From Euonymus europaeus (lineage: Eukaryota; Streptophyta; Magnoliopsida; Celastrales; Celastraceae), in assembly GCA_963580455.1 (NCBI GenBank), contig OY756973.1:1-64000 (forward strand): a DNA stretch of 64,000 bases, in the 5' to 3' direction. Every line of letters begins with the position of its first letter. Position 1 is the first letter of the stretch. The notes beneath the pieces are model-generated. The model had not been told where the DNA came from. It saw only the letters and a list, made by a program, of their open reading frames with translations, and made no database searches. Below, in pieces: positions 47,372-58,750 of the stretch. The translations under genes and the position numbers were made by a program.

Positions 47372-47905
47372 CTACTTTCTTTTTCCCCTACTGCTTTTGC
47401 CAGTACTGATGCTACCACCGGAGCTACAGGGTCTTCTCCACCATGGGTCGTTGACCTTGGATCCAGTCGAGTAGTGTCCTTCCTTTGCCCGTCCCTTACC
47501 GTACCCGCTTTCACTAGCAGCAGAGACTACTCCTTCATTCAAACCGGCAACTAAGTGTATTCCAAAGTTCTGTAGAGGGGATATGCGCAAATTAAGTCCC
47601 AGTAGTGTTAAGTGGTAGTTGATCCAGCGGATGAAGGAGATTGACTCAAGCCCTTGAATGTCGAGATTCGCCTCTGGCCCCTCCCTCATCAAAGGGCTAT
47701 TCATAGTATGAAGAACGGAGGAAAGGACATGAAAGATACTCGAAACAGAAAGGGAAAAGATAGGAATAAAGAAAATCCCTGAAGAAAGGGAGTGGCAGAG
47801 GACCTCAACGATACCGAGGCTGAAGAGGGTGTCTTTCAGATGCGTCGTGGGCTGTGTTATAGCAAGAACTACATAGAAGAGGTTCGGAGATGGACTAGGG
47901 TTCAC
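47372..47905 (-). CDS. Hypothetical membrane-type ORF, 177 codons (longest in window)
   Basis: Begins MNPSPSPNLFYVVLAITQPT. Residues about 8-70 hold two or three hydrophobic stretches (LFYVVLAI, LFSLGIVEVLCHSL, IFFIPIFSLSVSSIFHVL); the C-terminal third is Gly/Ser/Lys-rich and looks non-globular. No family recognised. Another minus-strand frame (47113-47514, 133 codons) overlaps its 3' end and could be a frameshifted continuation. Length is longer than most chance ORFs in this window, but no homology or promoter supports it. Confidence 0.25.
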   Translation of the reverse strand: MNPSPSPNLFYVVLAITQPTTHLKDTLFSLGIVEVLCHSLSSGIFFIPIFSLSVSSIFHVLSSVLHTMNSPLMREGPEANLDIQGLESISFIRWINYHLTLLGLNLRISPLQNFGIHLVAGLNEGVVSAASESGYGKGRAKEGHYSTGSKVNDPWWRRPCSSGGSISTGKSSRGKRK

Positions 47906-50900
47906 AATGAGAGAATATGTAGACCTTGTTAGCGGTACATCATCAGGAATAGATGAAAACTATTCGAAGACTGAGTACAGGCGGAATTCGCCCCTATTGA
48001 GTAAGGGGGGAAGAACCTATTCGATCTTAGAATAAGTGAACTCCTTGTAGCAAGAATATCAAGTCAAGGGGCTTGCATCCTCACCCACAAGGATCTCACT
48101 TTCAACTTGCGAGAGTTCTTCGCCTTCAATCTTAGGGCAATTTTCAACTGAACCCAGACAACTTTGAAGCTTTTCACAGAAGGAATTAGGCATACTCAAT
48201 TGTAGTCCCCTAGCTTTGTGGTACTATATCTTTTCTATACCTAAGAGGGACTTCTCGAATGATAACCCGAACTAGGAGATCCAGCTTGACGCAGATTAGT
48301 CTTGTGGCATAGATAGCGAGTCCTACAGAGTGAAACTGAACCAAACGCCCTCTCTCTGTCTGGCTAAAATAAATTACATACAGAACAGACATTTTTCACC
48401 TTTTCTTTCCGCACATAAGAGCACTGAAAAAGAGTAGAGACCTATACTGTAATGTAAGTCTGTCAATCTGGGTTCATCCACTTCTAACCAGCATCCACTT
48501 CCGGAAGGAATTGCCTCACTTACCGCCTGCTCTTATTCCTGCCCGGAAACAAGCACTTTATTTCTCTCCTCTAGTGTGACAAAGATAGAATGTTTCACTT
48601 GCCCTACCGCTTTCATTGCCCTAAAGACTCTATCTCTACAGCCGCCTTCTATTTCCTTTTCATTACAAACAAAGCGATCCGCTTGAATAACGAGAATCGA
48701 AGTGAAAAGCCTTAAAGAGAAAGCTTTAGCAACGGTAGGAGGGTCTTCTCTCCCTCGCCAGCACCTGACGAGCTTACCAGAACCTTCTCCCGCAAGAATA
48801 AGAGTTTGACTTAGACAAGTTCATGATATGAAGAGCCCTTAGATGAAGAACGCCCTACTAATACAAGTTAAGGAGAGGAAGCTGGAAATGGAGACAAAGA
48901 AGAAGACGAAGAGAGTTCAAACTCTTTTTTTTCAAAGAAGGAGTACAACGTAAGAAGTTCTTCCTTTCTGTGATCGAAAGACAGAGTGATGATCATCTTT
49001 CCGTTGGATCTCTTTTTTAGGTGAACCTCAGGAACTCCTGAAATAAGGACCTTTCCTGTTCCTTTTTTGGATCCCCACCGTAACCGTATAAAGAATCTCC
49101 CTAACAGAAAGAATGAAATGTTGGACCTGCATTGGTATCACTCACATACGTAACTATGACTATGGGTAGGAGATCCCTGAAATGCCATTACTATGATATA
49201 TCCTATTCCCAAAACTTGTCCGGGCAAAGAACAAGACAGTTCGCCTTGAGTTGAAAACTGCTTCACAGGCCGGTCAGATTAGAGATCGAAGAGCTTTTCT
49301 AACTCGAGAACTAGAAAGCGAAGAGGAAATCTTACTTCTAGCTTAGAAGCTGATCCAAGCACTTATTGATCCAATCAGTCAAGTCAATAGTTCAAACCAA
49401 ACATAACTAAAGGGAAAATAGACTTATGAATCGACTTATTTCTTTCCTTTCTGAAAGACGAAAAACAGACCCGACCTAAGACTTGGATCCATTTATGGTG
49501 TGAACTAAAACCGAACCTATAAATTCAAGAATAGAAGAACCAGACGAGTCTTGCTATTGAATTGATAGCCTTTCAAAGAAAAACGGAGGTCCGAAGAAGA
49601 CTAATCTAATCAAATTCGTGTTTGTGGCTTGGAAGAAGTTCCCTTGAATTGTTTCCTATTAATCCTGATGAAATCCGTGAAGTTTTTACCTTGTTTTAGA
49701 AGCTTTCTTTGGCGTTGAGTGAGGGCTAAAGCCCTTCCTTATCTTCTTATGAATAGGAATAGAAAGCACGATTAAGCGGTGCAACCATCGAGAATCAGTC
49801 AACTCCTTCCTATGCCTGAAGCCAATGCTGACGCAAACGGATACACAAAGGATAAGCTGCTTCGCTAGCCCGGGCTTTCAAGCCGGTCTTTGAGCAATTA
49901 ATTGAAGTACTTGCCTTTCCTTTACTTTCTTTCCTTCGTCTTCGGCGAAGGCCGCACGTGGAATGGTTTCAGTTTATGCTTTTTGTGCTCGCATGTCCTA
50001 TGCTTTATAGAAAGACCCACGTCTTTGTTGGTCCGTTCAACGCTGTTGATCCTGAAGTTGCTTCTAACAAAGAGGGACAGAGACCACACCGATAACTCCT
50101 TCTTTTCCCCTTGGGAGAGGGGTGGTTGACGATTCCCTACTACGTACTAGATGGAAAGGGGTGAAAGGTTCTTATCTATGGGACTCCTACTTTACCTGCT
50201 AACTATTTAGCTGGCTAACTAACTCCAATTCATCTTCTGGGTTCCCGCCTGGCCGATTGATCCGATGAGATTCAGGAAGAAAGATGTTCCAATCGTGATG
50301 GTTGTTCAACGACGAATTCCTCGTCTATTTGTGAATGATTGTTCATTCGCTATTTTATAACTATTGGATCAACTACTCGGGCTTTTAATAACCTTTGAAC
50401 CCCGCGGGGGAACCCTAACCTAAAGTGACTTGCCCGTTCATTCTGATGAAATCACTTATATCTTTGCTTTAGAAACGATCTTGGGAGGCTCGCTATCCCG
50501 ATTTATTCTGAAGTGCAGGCGGGATAAACTAATCAGAGCGAGGACCTCCTTTGAATCTTTGACTCAGTCAGCTCTATGCCTTTGTCTTGGAGCAAGAAGA
50601 GCAGCAAACTGCCTTCCTTCACATTGTTCCGCTGGTCCGCGCTACTTACTTGACCTTTACGGCTCGTGAACAAACTCTCTCTGATCCGTACTCCTACAGA
50701 GTGACTGTACTGGTCTATAAACCTTAAAAAGCATTGGAGTTGCGCCTTGGGCTTGTGTAGAGGGAAGATGCCCGTTGCATCCCCTAAGGTAATCCAAGGT
50801 GCTCATTCTCGAAGGAACCCTGTTGATTCGCCTACCCGCTCTCCTCATGAGTTCTGAGTGCCTACTCCTATGCTTTAGTATCAGGATGGTCCCGTCTCTA

Positions 50901-52331
50901 GCACCCTTTATTGGTAGCTGCTATGAGCCAATGCTTCTCATTGGAGTGCTTTGTTGTGCCCCTAGGCTACGGATCCCAGGCAATGAAAGAATCTCTCCTT
51001 CCTGGGTAGCCAAACCGAAGCTATTGAGAGTGACTCGTGGTGAATTGGGCTTTGCCAGAGGAAGTGGAACTAGAAAGGTCTCTCTCCTTGAGCGAGGATA
51101 ACATCAGTTCTGTCTCCCATGTGTAACCCAAGGAATATCCCTTCCTTCCTGGTAGCTAAACCCGAAGCCGAAACCAAACCCAAGTAGCTAAGAGCTATGA
51201 GGTGCTTGTTGATGTGAGCAGGGACTTAGTAGCGTAATCGGTTACCAGTAAATCCGGGTTCATCAAATGTCAGGTTGGGGAGATGAGGTCATGTGCGAAC
51301 TAAACTTGCTTTTTTTCTTTCTTTCTTGTCGGACCTCTCGAAAGAGAAGGATCAAACTCATCAATTGAATTCGATGCAGCTTTCTTGGCTGAAACTGAAC
51401 AGGCTGGGTGGGCACTTAGATGATGGAGTATGCCTGCAAAGCCCATTTCTTGTCTAATATCTACAGCTCGTTGATCTCTTTCGCCTGTTTTGGCTAACCC
51501 CATTCCAGTCTATTAGGCAAGGTCTGTTCGATTGAGCTTCTATTAGTCATCTTAGACAGCTCGGCAAGCAGCTGAACTATTTTCCTCTTTCTTTTGCTTT
51601 GGATAGATCTCAAGGGCAAAGTACTCATTCCGGGCATGACTCGGAAGATGAAGAGGGGGCAGGCACTTCAGGCCAGTCCTATGGGTTCCTCATTTCCCTA
51701 TGGTCGAGCGGTTCGGTTGGCCTGTGATGAAGAAGAACTTAGATGATGACAATGGAGCTAGTCACGGAGCTTAGTCATAGGTGACACTCTGATCCCGATA
51801 CACCTGGTTGCTCGCCTCAATCTTAGACTTTGCCTTTATATGCTTTAGCGTATCAACACTAAAGGCTTGAGCTATTCATCAGGCTGCCCCAACTATATAT
51901 GCTTCTTTATCGTCTTTAGCGATAAGCACTAAGGATCAAGAAGTCAAGGATCTATACTCTAAACTCTACTCTAATAGGCTCAAAGCTTTCCGAGAAACCT
52001 CCTGACTTTCCGGCTGTATATGCTTTAGCAGATAAAGACTCTTTGAGGGGCTACTCTCCAAGCAGCACGACCCCGCTACCTCCCGAAGCTGCCTAGTCAC
52101 ACAATGCAGTCGGAGCTAGAGACGAGGATGGACCAGGCTAAGCAAAGAGGAACCTACCCCAAGCGGAGCATCAACTATGAGAAAGATGCTCCCTTCAGCT
52201 ACGAAGGAAGGAGGAGATAGACAATGTAGAGAAGGACATAGACCAAGAGAGAGAAAGAGACTTCCCTCGCTCAGAAAGGACCAGACCACGCCGGGAAAAG
52301 AATGGCACTTTACTACTAAATCTTATGCCAA
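47906..52331. other. Intergenic, no gene recognised; local degenerate repeats
   Basis: No standard gene. A copy of the ccctattgagtaagggg repeat lies at 47989-48010. Three related units built on tatatgcttta/cttt ... agc and a following gat(a)a-cactaa word lie at about 51837-52040. Two related tccttcctgg-gtagc(c/t)aaaccgaagc blocks lie at about 50998 and 51145. The ORF at 50799-51101 (100 codons) is Leu/Ser-rich without a recognised family. Confidence 0.4.
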
Positions 52332-52404
52332 CTAACGAGCTGGACTCGAACTAGCACTGCCAGATTCGAAAAGAATCTGGGTTCAACCAAAAAATGATCG
52401 TTAT
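52332..52404 (-). ncRNA. tRNA-like element (possible t-element or decayed tRNA)
   Basis: Read on the minus strand from 52404, the 73-nt segment folds like a tRNA. Acceptor-like arms TAACGA and TCGTTA give 6 bp. A D-like arm TCA-TTTTTTGGT-TGA has the GG in its loop. A hairpin of 8 bp with a TTTTC loop (CCAGATTC/GAATCTGG) stands where the anticodon arm should be. A T arm GCTAG-TTCGAGT-CCAGC has 4 of 5 pairs and a standard T loop. The anticodon arm is too long for a working tRNA, so it is a tRNA-like processing signal (t-element) or a degraded tRNA. It lies just 3' of the ORF at 52418-52600, where a t-element would define an mRNA 3' end. Confidence 0.4.
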
Positions 52405-52417
52405 TTGGTAACCCGGT

Positions 52418-52600
52418 TCACCTTAAAAAAAAATGGATATCCGCTCGCGATAGCAGAGCGCTAAAGCGCATATTCCCGCCGCTACGTAACACTTCGCTAT
52501 CGTGCTTTAGCACCACTCGTTCCATCCATACAGTACAATCATTCGGTTCGCTCTGTCGTACTCTACGTGCCAACTTCAGCAGTTCAAGCTTTGACACCAT
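52418..52600 (-). CDS. Hypothetical ORF, 60 codons, upstream of the tRNA-like element
   Basis: Begins MVSKLELLKLARRVRQSE and ends RADIHFFLR; charged, no membrane helix, no family recognised. Its DNA is full of small palindromes (gcgctttagcgc, cgatagcg/cgctatcg), so the openness may be incidental. Its position, 13 nt before the tRNA-like element on the same strand and with a perfect hairpin 45 nt upstream of its start, makes it worth an expression test. Confidence 0.2.
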   Translation of the reverse strand: MVSKLELLKLARRVRQSEPNDCTVWMERVVLKHDSEVLRSGGNMRFSALLSRADIHFFLR

Positions 52601-52644
52601 TCCGATAGGCAGTTATTCTTATGTTGAGATCCGCCTTAACCTTC

Positions 52645-52667
52645 CTTGCATGTGTTAAACATGCAAG
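52645..52667. repeat. Perfect 9-bp inverted repeat (cttgcatgt-gttaa-acatgcaag)
   Basis: Arms 52645-52653 and 52659-52667 with a 5-nt loop. A further gtctt-caagac hairpin follows within 15 nt. The first 14 bases also equal the reverse complement of a conserved SSU rRNA 5' word, but the match stops there. Confidence 0.5.
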
Positions 52668-55600
52668 CCGTCTTCAAGACTTGCGATTGAAGTGAACGTT
52701 GAGGCCCACGGTCTCAAAGATTGAGAGTCTTGCCGTTTTTGGGAATTCAACAAGCTACTCTATTCCGCCTACGCAACTAGTTGCTTGCTGGGTCATCTTC
52801 CTTCAACCAGTAGAGCAAAGCAGCAAGCTTAACGCGACAAGCAGGGCGGTGAGTGGGGAAGAATAGCATATGAGCATCGAGTAGAGGTAGTATATGGCTT
52901 CTTCCTGAGGCATGCTGCCTTAAGGAGAGGTGCCCGCCTAAACCAATTAGCTAAGAGCAGGTGAGCCGCAACTCAGTATATAAAAAATTCATGCTTTCAG
53001 TATGAGCTGGACTGAGACTACCAATGAGACCAAGACCGATACCCACCCACCACTTTGATCAAAAATAGCATTCTGGAGAGCAAATCTGTAGAAGGTCGTT
53101 ACCAAGGACATTTCTTGAAGCGGAAAGGCGAAGACTTGAGGTCTTTTGCATGCTTCCCATTGTTATGCGATCTAGAGGCCTTGCCTTCTGAACGAACTAT
53201 TCGGTAGTGGTTTAAGGAAGCTCGAGAACCAGTCCTTTTGAGCTATCTTTCTCTGGTTAATGCTTGTGATTCTATATGTAAGCAAATTTTCATACATAGA
53301 GTGGTGCCATATCCGTAAAGGAAAAGGGGGAACCAACTCATTCAGGACTGGGGTCTTTCCACGGCAAATCCTTTTTTTTTAATATCATCTTGATTAATAA
53401 GTCACATTGAAAACCTTTCGCGGTTAGACCACATTTTTTGTATATACAACTAGTGACATGAAAAACTTTCCTTTTGCGGCATTCGTAGAACAGAAATTGT
53501 TGAACCCGGGCGGACGTTTGCTATCGAAATCATGTCACCAAGAGCTAAAAAAAGCATCTGTAGGAAAACTTCTACTCCCTTGGGGCTAGACTCCTTTCGT
53601 ATACTCTCATTAGCTGACTCGCTACACATCAAACTAAAAGCTTCAAGCAGCATTCCACATTTCGATCAGAGAGAGCCCAGCAAGAGCCCCAGCCACTTGT
53701 CATAGCGCCTTTCCACCAAGCGCTCTAGCCTGCCCAGCTGCACAGTGCCATCATACCCGCGGCCCGGTCTCGCTGCCTTACCTTTCTAGCTAGCTAGCAC
53801 TCCGGCGCCCGGCGCGCTCGTGCCCTTTGCCTTCTTGCCTCAGCACCTTGGCCGGCACCCTCACATGACCCAACTTAGCACTGTCGCTTACCTCGTCAGC
53901 CCAGCCTGACGATCAAAAGCCTTACTAGCACTTCCGAAGTCTCCCGCACCAACGTTCATGCTAGCAACCAAGTCTCAGCTCCAGCTAGCCAACAGTCAGC
54001 CGAAAAGGGGTGTGACACGCCTCCCTCACTCAACTCCTCGACGTCCCTGTAGAGGTAGGAGAAGAAAGCCATAAGATTCTTCTTCCACTCAAGATCGTTC
54101 CGCCAAGAAAGATCTTCAACTGGTTGACTACTGAGTTCGTTACTTTGATCTGTTGAAATCTGACCCCAGTAGTTTCCAATTCTGTTGGACCCCCTGCAAC
54201 TATTACATAACTTCAACCGCTTCTTCCCCAAGCGCTCCTAGGTGAATACAACGGAGTCACTCCGTAATCATATGATGACGTGACACGGCGGCAGAAGATG
54301 ATGGTGGCGGTGTAGTCATGTCAGTTGTAGTACACCTAGAACCAGGATCCAAGGCCAATGGAGGACCATCAGAGCCAGAGGGAGCAACCTCAGTCGCAGT
54401 AACAGCAGGTGATGAATCGGGGAGCCAACGGTTGTTAGCACGACTTCTGCTTTATATAATTTCTTTCCTGTCTTCGTTCTAGCAATCTTCTATACCCCTT
54501 TGGCTTTTTAATAAAGAAAAGAAGGCAAGGGTGGCATTATGTATGACTGGGATCAGGCTACGAACTCATAACTAAAAGCAGCTAAGAGCCTATTCTATGT
54601 GCGTGGATATGTTAAATATTGATTCAATTGCTAAGAGTGCTAGGCACCTTTTAAACGAAATCTCCCTACCCTATTTGAGTAAGGCCTTGCTACTGCACTA
54701 GAAAGAAAATATGCTAGATAATATGGAAATGGCTCGCTTGGAGATTCTTAGAGGTCTTAAAGCAAAATCTCTGCTGTTAGCTAAGAAGAGGATTCTTAGT
54801 CATATTAGTTCCTTAGAAAGGTTAGCTCCTTAAGGGGGAAAGATTGAACCTTACGAGAGAAAGAATTCTGAGTCTATCCCCCCCAACCTCGCTTGAATCT
54901 TGTGTTAAACAAGCGTACCCGGAACAGGAAAAAAGATGGCAGTAGCTGGTAGCTAAATCACTTTCGTGAACTTTTGCTTTATTCCTAGATAGCTTCAAAG
55001 AATCCTCCTTTCCAACTGGCTCTTCTCTGGCTGGAAGGAGAGGGCAGAAAGGCGGATTTTATGGTTACGGATACAGCGCTGGGAACGAGAGCTGAAAAGC
55101 ACCTTACCTTAAACTATACCAAGAACACGACTGTTGGCGCACGAAAGCTTTATTCTTGAATAAGGTAAAGAATCGAGGCGAGGAGGGAATAATAAGACAT
55201 TGGTTGTTCGCTTAATAAAATAGGCTGATCTTCCGAAACGAAAAGCTTTGACCGGTCCGGTCCACCCACCCCTATTTGCAAGGATTCAGCACCTCTACTT
55301 GATGCTTTACACCCGCGCTTCGGTAATGCAGATGGCAGTTACCAAGAGTTTATTTAACCATGTCCGAAAATCTCTACTGTCCTCACTCTGCTCTAGGGCA
55401 AAGGAGAAGACTTCCTCTAAGAAAGGAAGAAATGGGTTAACCCAAAAGCCAAGAAAAGAACCGAAACCGATACAGTCGACGGTCAAGGTATCGAGACCAA
55501 GACAGTCATGAAAGCAGTAATAGTCGAGTCGAACCGGAAGGCATTTATTAAACATCACTCTGGAGTCACCAAGGCCTAGAGGAAAGGCATACAGTCGAGG

Positions 55601-58143
55601 CCAAGACAGACATCCAGGAAAGGAAAGTGAATAGTTTAGCAGCTATAACAGACGATTTAAAGATACGATTCGTTAAAAAAACCCGGCCTGCCCCTTTTCC
55701 GGGCTTTTTAAGACAAAGCACAGATCGGCATAACTCTCCTGAAAGCGAAGAATAGTGCCTCGAAAAGGCCAAGGGATGACTCCTCAATTGTGGTAAGGTA
55801 TCTTACTCTTATTTACTTACACTTCTAACATTGCCTCTTGTGATATTCAAGTGTCAGAAATAGGGGGACGCGAAAGAAAGACTTCTTAAAAACGTTCGTG
55901 CCCCACACCCGAGAGGAACTTCACTCACTACCGAGTATGAAAAAGCTTTTTTTTTACAAAGACCGTGCATACAAAAATATCTCTTCTCTTACTCTTACAA
56001 AACCCCAGGAGATAACTAAATCTCTCCAGAAAGCAAGCAAGCCGAGCAGTTCTTACTCTGTCTGGTGACAAAACCAAACCAAGCAAGAAAGCTTAAAGAA
56101 TGCCGTAAAGTGATCACAGAAAAGACCGATTCGCCACGGGCTTAAGGTAAGGCAGGGGCGCGTCTAGTGGTATCGTAGAAAAGAGAAAGGCTGCCCCACT
56201 GATTTAAGGGGAATGATCTTTCCCTTTACCTACGAAATATCCTAATCTTTCTCTCCTACAGCTCTTGGAATCGAAACTCTTCCTTTCCGAGCCCACCCAC
56301 ACCTCCATTTGGTTGTGCTATGCGCTAGCGCTTGTTGAGGGGCGCGCTATAGCTTTCTTTGCTTTGCTTACTGCCATACTTTTCATTTCCCGCCCACCGT
56401 TCTGAAACCTTGCCAAGAATGTCTGGCTATTCTAGAGGTAGCTAACACGTAATGGACCCCCCTCTCCAACTAGCAGTTCGTTGATTGGTAATATCATTGA
56501 TACAACAAATTTTAAATTCTTTTGCGGTTACAGTATGATATTCTTTCTCTGACCTATCTATTTCTTAGATTTTTTTTTCAAGCTCCTGATGGTCGTAATC
56601 ATTATCAATCTTATACCATGGGCGATATCGTAAGGTTCATGCCGATTCATGCAATCCAAGGATTCAGCTCCAACGGCTTGGGAATGAGACCCATTCCTTT
56701 CGGCAAGACCCCGACCTGCATACCCCAGCAGAGGAGAAAGCTTCGTTGCAACTCGATACGTGTATTCTTTCCGAATGGAGTGGAAGCTCGCGAGATGCGT
56801 ATTTGATTGTAAGCTCAGTGTATTTATTCATAAATGTTTACGGACTCAAGAAATCCATTCTTTCATTCGACGAATTCTTTTTGAACTTACCATGATTTGA
56901 TGCAAAAAGGTTGATCTCAGATCAACAAAAAAGTAAACTTAAAATCATTGGAAAGGGTTCTTGCAAAGGAAAGACCTTTTGAGCTTTTAGGGTTAGGAAG
57001 CGAGAGGAAGAGTGAAGGTCGCCCCTTGAAGGAAGGCAAGTCTCTATCCCAACAGGAAAGCCTTACTGCTAGAGTTAAGTTAGCACTCATCTTATGCCCA
57101 CTTCATTGCTTAGCTGGCTAGACTCGTAGCTGGCAGATTGCGTTTTTATGAAGTTTATTTACCCAAAATAACGGTTGGCCCAGACCGGAGAAAGGTTCAC
57201 TGAAGTTAAATCTTGTTAAAGCAAATTGGTTGAACCTTAGGACGGTAGCGAAAGGAACCTTCTAGCTAACCGGGTCAATTCAAACTCACTACATACTCCA
57301 TGGAATTGATAACCCAGCGTAATTGCTTTTCTCCAGCGGCTCTTTTTCCTATATAACTTTCAGATGGCCCTGCTACGTCTGCCCACTAAAGAGCAGGCCT
57401 GACTCCCGTGAGCAGGTCTACTGGCTCTTAGTACGGCTTTTTACTTTTCCGATCCGGCATGATAACAACTCGAACTCCACTTCTTTTTCTTTCAAGAGAA
57501 AGCACCGAGATCCCGCGTAAGCGTCGTTTGCCCGTTGCCAATAGGATCGACTTGGGCAGTAAGATTCCATTGTGAGATTAAAAAAAAAACGAAAGTAAGG
57601 GACCGGAAATCTTAGGATGTTTAGGTTGTTCTAAAGGACTTGAAATCCTTGTTCCTAGGATCCAAGGAGGGGCTTTAGGAAGGACTCAAAATCCTTCCTA
57701 ATTAGCTAACTTACCCTACTAGTGTAGTGTCTACTGATTGATTAGATTGGATGGGCTGATGGGCAATCTTATTAGGAGTTGTAGAGAGGACTGAGGATAC
57801 TATGTATCAAGACTCGCGATAGGATCTGAGTGCTCAGTCATTCAAGCTTTTTGGGGTTATTTATTATTAAATAAAAAAAGTAGAAAAAAAGGATGACTTG
57901 GTTGCTTTTTTTTATATGCCCATACTATTCTTCCATTGTTTCGATAGATCCCGGGATCAATACAATATAATTAAAAAACCTATGAATTAGAGTAGTAGAG
58001 CCGTTGACGTTGGATTCTTTCGAATTGATCGGAAGAAAGACAAATAGGTGTAGCGAAGAAATAGAATCGGAGCTAGAAAAAGGGTAGGTTGAATCTGAAA
58101 AGTACTATGTCGGGGTAACTATGTTAAGTTAATTGCGTTTCAT
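52668..58143. other. Intergenic, no gene recognised
   Basis: No standard gene. The stretch 53.70-53.95 kb is markedly G/C-rich relative to its flanks, with no identified content. A copy of the ctatttgagtaagg repeat lies at 54666-54684. Related words around acagtcga-(g)-ccaagacag recur at about 55470-55506 and 55590-55606. The ORF at 56522-56806 (94 codons; GDIVRFMPIHAIQGFSSNGLG) looks protein-like but matches nothing known to me. Two similar hairpins (aaggacttgaaatcctt and ggaaggactcaaaatccttcc) lie near 57634-57705. Confidence 0.4.
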
Positions 58144-58161
58144 AAAAAAAAAAAAAAAAAA
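58144..58161. repeat. Poly(A) tract of 18
   Basis: Eighteen A in a row, the longest homopolymer noticed in the window, 55 nt beyond the stop of the minus-strand ORF at 58217. On that strand it is a poly(T), so it is not a retroposed tail of that ORF. Confidence 0.9.
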
Positions 58162-58216
58162 GAAAATGTCGCAATTAAATCAGAAAGGCCATCCATATTA
58201 GTTAAAACAAAGAAGC

Positions 58217-58552
58217 TTAAAACAAGTTTAATGCGTTTTGCAACCCTTCGAGAAACCATTGGAAGAACTCTGGACCCAGTGTAGTGAGAGATTTTAATAT
58301 CTCTTGTAAGAAGACAAGATTAGATTCTTCGTCGAAGAAAGTGAATTTAACTATATCCTTGAGAGTGACCCTATTCGGGTCCGGGAGAATCAAAGGGTGT
58401 ATATATACTAGATTCTCTATGACCAAGTTTGTGAGGAGATATATCAGGTCATAGAGAATTTCATTGAGATCCAGATTGACATTCGGACTGTCTAATTCTA
58501 TTAGATCAGACAAGGCGTTAAAGTCCGGAGTCCCTTCCCGGGAAGCGACCAT
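58217..58552 (-). CDS. Hypothetical acidic A/T-rich ORF, 111 codons
   Basis: Starts at ATG 58552 (MVASREGTPDFNALSDLIEL) and ends EFFQWFLEGLQNALNLF. Rich in Asp, Glu, Leu and Asn, with two hydrophobic helices (ILYDLIYLLTNLVIENLVYI; the C-terminus). The same frame is open upstream to 58627 without an ATG, then broken by one TAA (58628-58630), and open again to 58750 with a Pro/Glu-rich sequence (PVAPEPVPELEAPLVE). The upstream part reads as coding, so a longer gene may have been interrupted, or a TTG/ATG restart is used. No family was recognised. Composition differs from the neighbours, suggesting a plasmid or other foreign source. Confidence 0.4.
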   Translation of the reverse strand: MVASREGTPDFNALSDLIELDSPNVNLDLNEILYDLIYLLTNLVIENLVYIHPLILPDPNRVTLKDIVKFTFFDEESNLVFLQEILKSLTTLGPEFFQWFLEGLQNALNLF

Positions 58553-58750
58553 GGTAAGTTCCTCCGGAGGCAATTCCACTATATCTATATCTGCCAATTG
58601 TGGTGCCGGAGAAGCGACTCCCGGAAGTTATTCGACAAGGGGGGCCTCAAGCTCAGGGACGGGTTCAGGAGCAACTGGATGAGATGAAGATGTTCTTTCG
58701 TCATCTAATTTCGCTCGCTTGGAACCGGGCTCTTCTATGCCCTCCCTTCT

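Noticed and set aside
47360..47554. Plus-strand frame with PPWVVDLGSS, resembling the copia protease W-x-x-DSG-A-S site
   Set aside because: The catalytic Asp-Ser/Thr-Gly is not present and nothing downstream fits; the minus strand has longer frames here.
52645..52667. Possible SSU rRNA fragment (cttgcatgtgttaa)
   Set aside because: Only 14 bases match the conserved rRNA word; the flanks do not match, and the sequence is explained as a palindrome.
54290..54440. Pro/Ser-rich minus-strand frame resembling a copia linker between integrase and reverse transcriptase
   Set aside because: Composition alone; no flanking integrase or reverse transcriptase motif was found.
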